From: an uncultured Ilyobacter sp.
Lineage (GTDB): Bacteria; Fusobacteriota; Fusobacteriia; Fusobacteriales; Fusobacteriaceae
DNA length: 64,000 bases
Direction: 5' to 3'
Assembly: GCF_963668515.1 (NCBI RefSeq)
Contig: NZ_OY764866.1
Span: 434,001-498,000 of the forward strand
The translations under genes and the position numbers were made by a program. The notes beneath the pieces were generated by a model. That model was not told the origin of the DNA, did not search any database, and saw only the letters and a program-made list of their open reading frames with translations. Shown here piece after piece: positions 24,028 to 32,913 of the stretch; position 1 is the stretch's first letter; the number at the start of each line of letters is the position of its first letter.

Positions 24028-26511
24028 ATGGAATTTGTCAGGGATTATGGGAAGACAGCCATATTTTTTAGGGACAAAGAATATACTTACAAAGATCTGA
24101 TACGTGGTGCCAAGTATTATTCCACCCTTTTAGATCTTGAAAAAGGCAAGAGGGCGGTTGTCTTTTCAGAAAACAGGCCTGAGATAGCCTTTTCTGTATT
24201 TGCCATATGGGAAAAAAACGGAGTTACTATCAATGCAGATGGAGGGTATAATTCTGAGGAGCTCGCCTATGTCCTCTCTGATGCCGATCCAAAATATATT
24301 TTTACTTCTGAGAAAAACTATGGTACAGCTGTGGAGGCCAAAAGACTTTCTGACTCTCCAGTAAGAATAATAAAATTCGAGGATATTAGTATACCTGAAA
24401 ATTTCCAAGTGGGAAACTGGGTTCTTAATTCTCCAGAAAAAGATGAAGTGGCAGTTATCCTCTATACCTCTGGAACAACTGGGAATCCAAAAGGTGTAAT
24501 GCTTACAGTGGGAAATATCATGTCCAACCTAGATGCCCTAAAAGAGATAAAGCTCTATGACAAAAATGACAGGTTTCTTGCCCTTCTTCCATATCATCAT
24601 GTGTTTCCTCTGGTTATAAACTTATTTGCCCCTTTCTACAACGGGTCTATGGTGGTTATGGTAGATGAGATATCCTCAGAGACCATAAGGGAAGCACTGC
24701 AGAAATATAAAATAACCATAATGATAGGAGTCCCTAGACTATGGGAACTTTTACATAAAGGGATTATGGCTAAGATAAACAGCAGTAAGGCTGCCCTTTA
24801 TCTTTTCAGAGCCTGCGAAAAGATAAAAATTGAGTGGCTCAGAAAAAAAATATTTAAAAAAGTACATGATGCTTTTGGTGGAAGTATGAGAATAATGGCC
24901 TCAGGAGGGGCAAAGTTAGACCCGACGATAATGAAGAATCTGACTACTCTTGGCTTTAAAATGCTAGAGGGTTACGGCCTGACTGAGACCTCACCTATAA
25001 TTACATTTAACAATCCAAAGGATGCCAGGGTTGGATCTGCAGGAGTACCTATACCGGGGGTAGAGGTGAAGATATCAGACGACGGAGAAGTATTGGCACG
25101 TGGACTCAATGTGATGAAAGGCTACCTCAACAGACCTGAAACTACCGCTCAAGTAATAGACTCTGAAGGCTGGTTTCACACAGGTGATTTAGGGGAACTC
25201 CGTGAGGGGCATCTTTATCTTATCGGCAGAAAAAAAGAGATGATAGTCCTGTCTAACGGGAAGAATATAAATCCGGCAGATATAGAAATAGAGATCATGA
25301 AAGATGCCAAGCTCATAAAGGAGATGGCAGTTACAGAATACAACAAGCACCTTGTGGCAATTGTTTATCCTGATTTTGAAGCCATAAAAAACGCCAATAT
25401 CACCAATATTAAAGAGACACTAAAATGGGAGATAATAGACAAGTACAATGTAACAGCTCCCAAGTACCGTAAAATCCTGGAGATAAAAATTGTAAAAGAG
25501 GAGCTCCCCAAGACAAAACTTGGTAAGCTTAGAAGGTTCAAGCTCAATGAACTTATAGAGGGAACTGAGGATAAACAAGAGGAAAAAACTGATAAAAAAG
25601 TATCAGAAGAACTCCAAACCAATGAATACAGGGAGATAGAAAAATACCTGAAAGAAAATCACGGGGTGGATGTGACACCTGAATCACATTTAGAGCTAGA
25701 TCTAGGTCTTGATTCTCTAGATCTGGTTGAGATATTATCATTTATAGAAAACTCCTTTGGGGTGGAGATACAAGAGGACGAATTTGTAAATATAGGAAGT
25801 ATAGAGGACCTGTGCAAATTTATAAGGGAAAAGGGTGGGGAATATCGTGAGGGAGATATAAACTGGAATACTATTCTTAATAAGGATATAGAGGTTGATC
25901 TCCCCAAATCTGCTGCTGTTAGCAAGATATTCAAACTTTTAACGGCTCCGATATTTAAATTTCATTTAAAACTTGAGAAAACAGGGATGGAAAACATACC
26001 AGACACCCCCTGTATTTTTGCAGGAAACCATCAGAGTCTAGCTGATGGATTTGCCTTCAATCAGGCATTGTCAAACAAGAAACTTGAAAAAACATACTAC
26101 CTGGCAACGGTAGTTCAATTTAAGACCCCTCTGAAGCTTTTTTTAGCAAAGAGAGGTAATGTTGTCATTGTAGATATAAATAAAAATTTGAAAGAAACTC
26201 TTCAAATAGCTGCAAAAGTTTTAAAAAGTGGGAAAAATCTGGTAATATTTCCTGAAGGAGCAAGGACGAGGGACGGAGAAATTCAAGAGTTTAAAAAATC
26301 TTTTGCTATACTCTCTAAAGAGCTAAATATACCTGTTGTTCCCTTTGGAATAGACGGGGCCTATGAGGCTATGCCATTTGGAAAATCATTCCCTCAACGA
26401 GGAAAAATGAGACTTAATTTCTTTCCTGCAGTAGAACCCGGTGGAAAAGAGTTAGAAGAGATAATGAACGAAACCAAGGATATTATAGATAAGTGGATAA
26501 AAAAATCTTAA
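24028..26511 (+). CDS. Fusion of AMP-forming acyl ligase, acyl carrier protein and PlsC-type acyltransferase
   Basis: The 827-residue protein has three domains. Residues ~1-510 form an acyl-adenylate ligase with the P-loop YTSGTTGNPKGVML, LLPYHHVFPLV, GYGLTETSP, GWFHTGDLG and a C-terminal catalytic Lys in LPKTKLGKLRR. Residues ~535-605 are an acyl carrier domain with the phosphopantetheine site LDLGLDSLDLVE. Residues ~640-827 are a lysophospholipid/glycerol-phosphate acyltransferase with N-H-Q-S-L-A-D (the HX4D site) and FPEGARTRDG. It could activate a free fatty acid, load it on its own carrier and pass it to a lysolipid, like E. coli Aas but with an internal ACP. This is a membrane-surface lipid recycling role by inference. 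Confidence 0.9.
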   Translation: MEFVRDYGKTAIFFRDKEYTYKDLIRGAKYYSTLLDLEKGKRAVVFSENRPEIAFSVFAIWEKNGVTINADGGYNSEELAYVLSDADPKYIFTSEKNYGTAVEAKRLSDSPVRIIKFEDISIPENFQVGNWVLNSPEKDEVAVILYTSGTTGNPKGVMLTVGNIMSNLDALKEIKLYDKNDRFLALLPYHHVFPLVINLFAPFYNGSMVVMVDEISSETIREALQKYKITIMIGVPRLWELLHKGIMAKINSSKAALYLFRACEKIKIEWLRKKIFKKVHDAFGGSMRIMASGGAKLDPTIMKNLTTLGFKMLEGYGLTETSPIITFNNPKDARVGSAGVPIPGVEVKISDDGEVLARGLNVMKGYLNRPETTAQVIDSEGWFHTGDLGELREGHLYLIGRKKEMIVLSNGKNINPADIEIEIMKDAKLIKEMAVTEYNKHLVAIVYPDFEAIKNANITNIKETLKWEIIDKYNVTAPKYRKILEIKIVKEELPKTKLGKLRRFKLNELIEGTEDKQEEKTDKKVSEELQTNEYREIEKYLKENHGVDVTPESHLELDLGLDSLDLVEILSFIENSFGVEIQEDEFVNIGSIEDLCKFIREKGGEYREGDINWNTILNKDIEVDLPKSAAVSKIFKLLTAPIFKFHLKLEKTGMENIPDTPCIFAGNHQSLADGFAFNQALSNKKLEKTYYLATVVQFKTPLKLFLAKRGNVVIVDINKNLKETLQIAAKVLKSGKNLVIFPEGARTRDGEIQEFKKSFAILSKELNIPVVPFGIDGAYEAMPFGKSFPQRGKMRLNFFPAVEPGGKELEEIMNETKDIIDKWIKKS

Positions 26512-26545
26512 GATGCTGCCTTATGGCAGCATCTTATATTTTCTG
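26509..26545 (+). terminator. Terminator after the acyl-ligase fusion
   Basis: TAAGATGCTGCC and GGCAGCATCTTA form a perfect 12-bp stem with a TTAT loop, then a T-rich tract. The left arm overlaps the stop codon. Confidence 0.8.
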
Positions 26546-26633
26546 TGAGAAGTTATCAAAACCTTTTGAAAATTTAATTACGATAAGATTTACTCAAGAG
26601 TAATGAGTGAAATAGAGGGTTGGCTAGAAGGGT

Positions 26634-26663
26634 AAAAAAAAGAGGGGCTTTTAAAGGGCCCCT
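26634..26663 (-). terminator. Terminator overlapping the sigma factor stop
   Basis: On the minus strand AGGGGC and GCCCCT flank a short loop and are followed by eight T residues. The stem overlaps the last codons of the sigma factor gene. Confidence 0.75.
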
Positions 26664-27265
26664 AGTTCCAATCTTCTCAGAAGTTCATAATCTTCCAAAA
26701 ATCCTTTAACTTTCTTTTTGATTCTCTGAATAGCATTGTCTACAGATTTTATTTTTCTACCTGTTTTTTCAGCAATCTCAATATAGTTGTTTCCCAGTAG
26801 CATATAATCAAAGATCTCGTTTTCCATCTTACTTAAATTATCGTTTAAGTACTTTTTCAAAGCTTCTAACTTTTCTTTTCCCAAAAATATCTCTTCTGGG
26901 TTATAAAAGTTAAAAGATTTACGTTCATATGAAACATTACTTTCTTCACCTTCATAAAATCCATTGGAAGCTAGATTGAGCATGCGATGCTTACCTGAAT
27001 TAGAATTTTTTATGGCTGTTATTATCTGCCTCTTTATACAAAGAGATGCAAATGTATTAAAAGATGTGTTTTTCCCATCATCATAGGCCCGTATAGCCTT
27101 TAATAGGCCTATCATTCCCTCTTGCAATAAATCGTCTCTGTCAGCTCCGTTTAAAAAGTAATTCTTACTCTTCATTAAAACAAGTCCCCTATACTTGTTA
27201 AAAATCTGAGCAACTGCCTCTTGATCTCCATCTTGAGCCATCTTAACCAAATTGACTTCCATCAT
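26651..27265 (-). CDS. SigH-like RNA polymerase sigma factor
   Basis: The start MMEVNLVKMAQDGDQEAV at 27265 has GGGGAG eight bases upstream; a longer frame to 27334 lacks one. The 204-residue protein has region 2 (DRDDLLQEGMIGLLKAIRAY, then NTSFNTFASLCIKRQIITAI, which recognises the -10 element) and region 4 (YIEIAEKTGRKIKSVDNAIQ, the -35 reader). The region 2 wording matches the Spo0H/SigH branch of Firmicutes. Fusobacteria do not sporulate, so it likely controls another transition-state response. No anti-sigma gene is adjacent. Confidence 0.85.
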   Translation of the reverse strand: MMEVNLVKMAQDGDQEAVAQIFNKYRGLVLMKSKNYFLNGADRDDLLQEGMIGLLKAIRAYDDGKNTSFNTFASLCIKRQIITAIKNSNSGKHRMLNLASNGFYEGEESNVSYERKSFNFYNPEEIFLGKEKLEALKKYLNDNLSKMENEIFDYMLLGNNYIEIAEKTGRKIKSVDNAIQRIKKKVKGFLEDYELLRRLELGAL

Positions 27266-27636
27266 AAAAACTCCCCTTTTCCAACCAAAAACTATTTCTT
27301 TAAATAAAAAGTTCCCAAGTTTTGTGTCATGCAATTTCTATTTAAATAAAAACAATAGCCACTCGGAGTAATTTATACTCAGATTAATCTCCCCATTAGA
27401 TTTTCCGACTTGCAAATTGTTATTTTTGTTCAAATATACAAGCAAGGTTAAATTTTGACTTCATATCAACACTTGTGGTTGTTATTCATACAAATTATTT
27501 ATCTTAAAATCACTTGTTTTATTTTTCAGAAAAAAAATCCTAATATAATAATAATCCAAAATCCCAAAAATGTCAAATTATTACCATGTCCAAAAGGGAG
27601 TGTAAACGGTTGAAAATGCCAAATAATTGTACTTTT
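27266..27636. other. Gene-free interval upstream of the sigma factor
   Basis: About 370 bases, strongly AT-rich, hold the upstream region of the sigma gene on the minus strand. I find no tRNA, convincing small ORF or strong hairpin here. Any promoter for the sigma factor should lie at the left end. Confidence 0.5.
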
Positions 27637-28239
27637 TTAAAATTTTTCAAAGGGCTCTTTATAATAGATGTAGTCTAGTTTTGATCTAATAAGTCGCTTA
27701 TATTCTTTTATTTTTTGTTTTCTCTCACTATTTTGAAAGCCTATGATAGAAAACATCTCCCATATGAAGACCCACCCCCCTACATAAAAGCCTTCAGGTA
27801 AGATTTCTAAGTATAAATTTTTATTTATATAATTTTGAAAAAATATAGATATTGAAACAAGGATGATACCTATCAAGGCATATTTAAAAGCCCTGATATT
27901 ATGCTGTCTTATTTCAGACTCTGTCCTAAAGAGCATATATTTAAAGTAGTTTTTCAGACCGATCAGACTCCGGTGCTCTTTTTCGACGTCTTTCATCTCT
28001 TCAGGCATAAAAAAGTTTATAATAAGGTCGTGTTTCAAGGGGATCTCAAAGGAGGATTCTTCTAAGTATTCTATAAGATCACTGTCTAAATCACGTCTTT
28101 TAAATGGAGAGAAGTCCCACTCGTTGTAGAGATCACCATATATGTCTATGGAAATATCGATGATATAAGAGTCACTTTTTTTATCGTATCTAAAAATTTT
28201 TTTATAGTCGAAATTTTCATCTTTTGATTTTTTAAACAT
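27637..28239 (-). CDS. Hypothetical membrane protein, 200 residues
   Basis: Residues 1-110 are soluble and highly charged (FEIPLKHDLIINFFMPEEM, EKEHRSLIGLKNYFKYMLFR). Two hydrophobic segments follow: ~120-140 (YALIGIILVSISIFFQNYI) and ~150-168 (GGWVFIWEMFSIIGF). A basic tail closes the protein. Both ends would therefore be cytoplasmic. GGAGG precedes the ATG. I do not recognise the family. It is monocistronic, with repeat copy B beginning about 160 bases upstream of its start. Confidence 0.75.
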   Translation of the reverse strand: MFKKSKDENFDYKKIFRYDKKSDSYIIDISIDIYGDLYNEWDFSPFKRRDLDSDLIEYLEESSFEIPLKHDLIINFFMPEEMKDVEKEHRSLIGLKNYFKYMLFRTESEIRQHNIRAFKYALIGIILVSISIFFQNYINKNLYLEILPEGFYVGGWVFIWEMFSIIGFQNSERKQKIKEYKRLIRSKLDYIYYKEPFEKF

Positions 28240-28401
28240 TTGGAATTCCTCCTTTTATTCTTAATATGTATTTTAGAATGAAATCTTTTAAATGTCCATA
28301 TATTTTAAAGGTAGTTAAAAATACTCTAAGTGCTTAAAAAATTATTCCTAAAACCATATTGAAATTGTCTGTTTAAACTAAGTTATTTCCTTTATTTTTA
28401 G

Positions 28402-28945
28402 TTAAAGTATTGAATTTATCCGAAAACCTGTGTTACTTTCTTTGCTTGCCCAAAGAAAGTAACCAAAGAAAAGGCACCCCTAAAAAATACCTAAAATCAC
28501 TTCTGAACTAACTTTCTATTGAAATATAGTCGGTAAACTTCCTTATTTCAATGAAAGTGGATTTCACAAGATGATTTCTTAACGGCATTTTTTAAAGGGG
28601 AAAGTAGTCTGAAAATTAAAAGATTTTTATTTTCACTCTGTGAAACTCCTGCTTTTTCTCTGCGTCCTCTGTGTTCAAGAGGTTGTGTCCTTATTCGTGT
28701 TAATTTTTCTGTCTTTTATTGATTTTCATTCGTGACAAAATCTTTTGATTCTAATATTGATCTTCTCAATGCAACTCCTTCTTTTCTCTGTGTCTTCTGT
28801 GACCAAAAGATTTTGTTATTATTCGTGTTAATTTCCCTATCTTTTATTAGTGTTCATTCGTGACGAAATCTTTTGATTCTGATATCCAGACAAATTCAGT
28901 AATTTATAAGACTAACAACTTGGGTTATATAATTGGAAGAATTGA
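28402..28945 (+). repeat. Long non-coding interspersed repeat, copy B (variant centre)
   Basis: The lead-in and palindrome (28432-28463, arms GTTACTTTCTTT and AAAGAAAGTAAC) match copies A and C. The tail matches too: two units with CAAAAGATTTTGT / ACAAAATCTTTTG-type arms, best preserved at about 28801-28875, and the closing CAAATTCAGTAATTTAT. The centre is different: instead of the ~190-base block of A and C there is a shorter segment containing its own stem (ACTTTCTATTGAAATA against TATTTCAATGAAAGT). No coding sequence is present. It ends about 100 bases before the tRNA promoter. Confidence 0.8.
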
Positions 28946-29049
28946 CATATTTGAATTTGGTTTTGGGTTGGATTTTCAGATGGAATATGCAGTGATTTAG
29001 GTCTATTTTTAATGAAAAAACACACTGAATCTAGAAAATAAAAAAAATA

Positions 29050-29078
29050 TTGACATTCTTTTTTGGCTGTGATATTAT
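29050..29078 (+). promoter_or_regulatory. Promoter of the tRNA cluster
   Basis: TTGACA (29050-29055) and TATTAT (29073-29078) are 17 bases apart. They lie about 30 bases upstream of the first tRNA. This is a near-consensus vegetative promoter, as expected for stable RNA. Confidence 0.75.
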
Positions 29079-29106
29079 TAATCCTGTCCTAAGGGGCACA
29101 ATGTAT

Positions 29107-29182
<76 letters not shown>

Positions 29183-29185
29183 TAT

Positions 29186-29262
29186 GGTGAGCGTAGTTCA
29201 GTTGGTAGAGCGCCAGTTTGTGGTACTGGTTGTCGCGGGTTCGAGTCCCGTCGTTCACCCCA
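29186..29262 (+). tRNA. tRNA-His (anticodon GTG)
   Basis: Acceptor GTGAGCG pairs with CGTTCAC. An extra 5' G faces the discriminator C, the tRNA-His identity feature. The anticodon loop is TTGTGGT and CCA is encoded. Confidence 0.95.
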
Positions 29263-29271
29263 TATTTATAA

Positions 29272-29346
29272 GCCCCGTTCGTCCATCGGTTAGGACACCA
29301 GATTTTCACTCTGGAGAGAGGAGTTCGATTCTCCTACGGGGTACCA
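29272..29346 (+). tRNA. tRNA-Glu (anticodon TTC), copy 1
   Basis: A 75-base cloverleaf with acceptor GCCCCGT/ACGGGGT, anticodon loop TTTTCAC, T arm GGAG-TTCGATT-CTCC and encoded CCA. Confidence 0.95.
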
Positions 29347-29351
29347 AAAAT

Positions 29352-29436
<85 letters not shown>

Positions 29437-29457
29437 TAAAAATTTGATATGATTAGT

Positions 29458-29534
29458 GGGGGTGTAGCTCAGTTGGTTAGAGCACCGGCCTGTCACGCCG
29501 GGGGTCGCGAGTTCGAGTCTCGTCACTCCCGCCA
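29458..29534 (+). tRNA. tRNA-Asp (anticodon GTC), copy 1
   Basis: A 77-base cloverleaf. Acceptor GGGGGTG/CACTCCC with one G-T pair, anticodon loop CTGTCAC, discriminator G, CCA encoded. Confidence 0.95.
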
Positions 29535-29550
29535 TTAAATCAAAAGATAT

Positions 29551-29626
<76 letters not shown>

Positions 29627-29633
29627 TTTTTAT

Positions 29634-29709
<76 letters not shown>

Positions 29710-29714
29710 AGTAA

Positions 29715-29789
29715 GCCCCGTTCGTCCATCGGTTAGGACACCAGATTTTCACTCTGGAGAGAGGAGTTCGATTCTCCTACGGGGTACCA
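29715..29789 (+). tRNA. tRNA-Glu (anticodon TTC), copy 2
   Basis: Sequence identical by eye to the copy at 29272-29346, including the encoded CCA. Confidence 0.95.
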
Positions 29790-29798
29790 ATAAAATAC

Positions 29799-29874
29799 GG
29801 TCGCATAGCTCAGTTGGGAGAGCACCTGCCTTACAAGCAGGGGGTCACAGGTTCAAGTCCTGTTGCGACCACCA
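29799..29874 (+). tRNA. tRNA-Val (anticodon TAC)
   Basis: A 76-base cloverleaf. Acceptor GGTCGCA/TGCGACC, anticodon loop CTTACAA, T arm ACAGG-TTCAAGT-CCTGT, CCA encoded. Confidence 0.95.
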
Positions 29875-29895
29875 TAAAACTTGATATGATTTAGT

Positions 29896-29972
29896 GGGGG
29901 TGTAGCTCAGTTGGTTAGAGCACCGGCCTGTCACGCCGGGGGTCGCGAGTTCGAGTCTCGTCACTCCCGCCA
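29896..29972 (+). tRNA. tRNA-Asp (anticodon GTC), copy 2
   Basis: Identical by eye to copy 1, including about 20 bases of flanking sequence on both sides. This marks a recent duplication. Confidence 0.95.
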
Positions 29973-29988
29973 TTAAATCAAAAGATAT

Positions 29989-30064
<76 letters not shown>

Positions 30065-30070
30065 CTCAAC

Positions 30071-30154
30071 GCGGGGGTGGCGGAATTGGCAGACGCGCTA
30101 GACTTAGGATCTAGTGTCTTTGACGTGGGAGTTCAAGTCTCCCCCTCCGCACCA
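30071..30154 (+). tRNA. tRNA-Leu (anticodon TAG)
   Basis: An 84-base class II tRNA with a long variable arm. Acceptor GCGGGGG/CCCTCCGC region, anticodon loop CTTAGGA, CCA encoded. It is the last gene of the cluster. Confidence 0.95.
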
Positions 30155-30298
30155 TTTATTTCACACATCGGTGACTTGATATTTAAATCTTAAAGTAGCT
30201 TAAGGGCTGCTTTTTTTTATTGCAAGAGGAACTCTTTAAAATAAACGGTAAAATATAACTAAATGGTAGGAATTAGAAAAACAAAGAGGTGTTTTTTT

Positions 30299-31093
30299 AT
30301 GAAAAAAATAATATTATTTTTATTTATGATTTTAAGTTTAATTTCCTACTCAGAAAAAGTAACAACATATTATGAAAATGGTACTTTATATAAAACAGCA
30401 AATTTTAGAGATGGTAAGCTAGAAGGGGAGCTGCTGGTCTATTATGAAAACGGAAAGGTAGAAGTAAAATCAAACTGGAAAGACGGTAAATTAGAAGGGG
30501 AAAGAATATTTTATTATAAAAACGGAAAAATAAGTGAAAAATCAAATTGGAACGGTGGTAAACAAGAAGGGGAAGTGGTGATTTACTATGAGAACGGAAA
30601 TATAGAAGGAATGGCAAATTGGGAAAATGGTAAGCAGGAAGGGGAAACAATATATTACTATGAAAACGGAAAAATAGGGCAAAAATCAAATTGGAGAAAA
30701 GGGAAAATAGAAGGACTGGTAACGCATTACTATGAAAACGGAAAAATAAGTGAGGAGTCAAATTGGAAAGACGGTAAACAAGAAGGTAAAACAATAGGTT
30801 ACTATGAAAATGGAAATATAGAAGGAAAATCAAATTGGAAAGACGGTAAACTAGAAGGGACAGCAATAATTTACTATGAAAACGGAAAGATAAAAGGAAA
30901 AATAAACTTTAAAAATGGTAAGCAAGAAGGTATAACATTACTTTACCATGAAAATGGAAATATAAGTGAAAAGTCAAGTTGGAAAAATGGTAAAGAAGAA
31001 GGTGAAGTATATTTATATGATGTTGATGGAAACTTATATAGAATAGAAACCTATTCTGATGGAAAAGTAGAGAACATACTGCGAATGTATTAA
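30299..31093 (+). CDS. Secreted MORN-type (YwqK-like) repeat protein
   Basis: The start is ATG at 30299, behind AGAGGTG. An in-frame ATG at 30263 would bury the signal peptide. MKKIILFLFMILSLISYS is a signal sequence, so export is likely. The rest is about ten ~23-residue repeats of the form YYENGKIxxKSNWKDGKLEG (MORN_2, PF07661). The family name 'YwqK antitoxin' refers to a toxin-linked B. subtilis member, but here no toxin gene is adjacent. Tandem MORN repeats form extended beta sheets that contact lipids or proteins. The repeats are also similar at DNA level, so copy number may change by recombination. Confidence 0.85.
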   Translation: MKKIILFLFMILSLISYSEKVTTYYENGTLYKTANFRDGKLEGELLVYYENGKVEVKSNWKDGKLEGERIFYYKNGKISEKSNWNGGKQEGEVVIYYENGNIEGMANWENGKQEGETIYYYENGKIGQKSNWRKGKIEGLVTHYYENGKISEESNWKDGKQEGKTIGYYENGNIEGKSNWKDGKLEGTAIIYYENGKIKGKINFKNGKQEGITLLYHENGNISEKSSWKNGKEEGEVYLYDVDGNLYRIETYSDGKVENILRMY

Positions 31094-31169
31094 ATATAAT
31101 TTGTTGACCAATATTGATTATGCTGGTAAAATGACAAAGTTGATGTTACTACATTATTTTATAAATTAT

Positions 31170-31195
31170 ACCTAGGTTAATCCTAGGTTTTTTTA
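31170..31195 (+). terminator. Terminator after the MORN-repeat gene
   Basis: ACCTAGG and CCTAGGT with a five-base TTAAT loop are followed by seven T residues. Confidence 0.8.
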
Positions 31196-31429
31196 TTATA
31201 AGTTTGCGGATATAAATTAATTTTAAAAAAATAAAAAGGTAGATTGAATATATTTAGAATAAATCTATCAGGTAAATTTGACACAAGTTTGACACTAAAC
31301 AATTTTAGGCTTATTTGACTTGGAAAAAGTTTGGAATGTAAATAAATTAAACACAGAGTTGTCGGTATATAGGAGTAAATAAAATATTTTAATTATTTTA
31401 AATTTTTTATGAAAGTAAGAGGTGAACCT

Positions 31430-32848
31430 TTGGACTCTAAAATTCTAAAGTATAATTCCAAATATGCAGAGCCTAAAAGCTCAATGTTTCAGATGCTTGA
31501 AAAAGACGGGAAGATAATTTATGTCAATGAGAACTGGCTAAAGGAAACTGGATATAGAGAAGATGAAGTTATAGGGAAATATTTCAGAGATTTTTTGCCT
31601 GAGGAAAGTATAGAGCATGTGAAAAAAGGGTTTCCACGTCTCAGGGATTACGGGTGCATAGAAAATTTACCCCTGAAGCTCAAAAAGAAAGATGGTATTG
31701 TAATAGAGGCGGTCCTAAACGGTATAAGTGTCTATGACGAAAATGGGGAGTTTTTAAATACGAGATGTGAGTTGAAGACGATTAATTATTTCATAAAATA
31801 TAATCAGTATATGCAGACTTTGCTAGAGGAAGAAATATTTTTGAAAAAGAGCTTATATATGAAATCACAGATAAACAATGCTCTTCTCTTTTCTGAAAGT
31901 CTGAGTGAGTTTTTAAAACATGTTTTGTTTGTGCTATCGGAGCCGTCAGAGGTTTTCAGCACCACTGTGGTGAAATTTGTCAAAGATAATGAGGTTTTTT
32001 CTGAGAGTTCCGACCCGGTGGAAAATCCCATAGAGCTTGAGATAAAAAGGTCATTAATAAGAAATGATTTTTCAGAGAAAATTTCAGATGACTTTATGAT
32101 TATTGAGAAAGATAAAGCTATAGAGGGATTTGAAAATGTGCAAAATTTTCTAGATAATAATGATATTCTAGTGATATCTACTATAGTACTAGAAAATAAA
32201 ATTCATATGGAAAAAACAATATTTTTATTCCACCTTCACGGAGAGAAATTAAGCGTGTTTAAAGAAAAATGGCTGAAATTATTGAGGAATGTCAAAGATT
32301 TACTGAGTCTGGGTCTAAATACTTTTGATGTCTATGAAAATAGCCAGGCCATTGCAGAAAAACTATCAGAGTTTTCGGTGCTTGAAAGCAGACACAGTTT
32401 AAACCAAAAAGATGAGCTGAAAAATTCTGTCTATAGAGAGATAGAGCGTTATAAAAGATATTCAACTCCTTTTTCTCTTTTGATTTTTAAGATTTCAAAT
32501 CTAGACAGTATAAAAAACAGTGTTGCCGAGTTGTGGGTAGAAGAGATCTCTTCAAATATTTCAAGGGTAATAAATACCAGTATAAGAGAGATAGATCAAC
32601 TTTTTAATCTGGGAAATGAGAAGTTTATAGTTATATTGACTGAGACTGTGGAAAATGAAGCGATAAAAATTTCAGAAAGAATAAAAAAGAAGATTTTAAA
32701 CTTAGAGTCAGGACCTGTAAACTTTACCATAAATTCAGGAGTTTCAGAAAGTCAAAAGGATGATACCTTTAGCAATATTTACAAGAGACTAGATCAAAGC
32801 CTCCGGGATTCAAAAAAGAAAAGTAAAGATTCTCTTTTTCTCTGTTAA
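31430..32848 (+). CDS. PAS domain protein with degenerate GGDEF domain
   Basis: TTG at 31430 is favoured because AAGAGGTG sits five bases upstream; ATG at 31409 has no ribosome-binding site, but it remains possible. N-terminal PAS domain (about 10-115): MLEKDGKIIYVNENWLKETG and GYREDEVIGKYFRDF. A ~200-residue middle region resembles a divergent sensor domain. The C-terminus (~315-470) follows the GGDEF fold (EIERYKRYSTPFSLLIFKI), but the signature GGDEF is replaced by GNEKF. It therefore probably cannot make cyclic di-GMP and may be a GTP or c-di-GMP sensor. No membrane helix is seen. It is a soluble signalling protein. Confidence 0.75.
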   Translation: MDSKILKYNSKYAEPKSSMFQMLEKDGKIIYVNENWLKETGYREDEVIGKYFRDFLPEESIEHVKKGFPRLRDYGCIENLPLKLKKKDGIVIEAVLNGISVYDENGEFLNTRCELKTINYFIKYNQYMQTLLEEEIFLKKSLYMKSQINNALLFSESLSEFLKHVLFVLSEPSEVFSTTVVKFVKDNEVFSESSDPVENPIELEIKRSLIRNDFSEKISDDFMIIEKDKAIEGFENVQNFLDNNDILVISTIVLENKIHMEKTIFLFHLHGEKLSVFKEKWLKLLRNVKDLLSLGLNTFDVYENSQAIAEKLSEFSVLESRHSLNQKDELKNSVYREIERYKRYSTPFSLLIFKISNLDSIKNSVAELWVEEISSNISRVINTSIREIDQLFNLGNEKFIVILTETVENEAIKISERIKKKILNLESGPVNFTINSGVSESQKDDTFSNIYKRLDQSLRDSKKKSKDSLFLC

Positions 32849-32859
32849 AAATTTCAGTT

Positions 32860-32913
32860 AAAAGAAAAGCAGTAAAAAAACGCCATATGGCGTTTTTTTA
32901 CTGCTTTTCTTTT
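32860..32913. terminator. Bidirectional terminator with perfect 27-bp arms
   Basis: A 54-base perfect palindrome has the GC-containing parts AAAGAAAAGCAGT and AACGCCAT in each arm, and A and T runs in each arm. It lies between the PAS-GGDEF gene and the converging FNT gene, and the last codons and stop of the latter lie inside it. Confidence 0.85.

Noticed and set aside
30405-30866. Minus-strand frame of 153 codons within the MORN-repeat gene
   Set aside because: It is the complement of the tandem repeats and has no ribosome-binding site.
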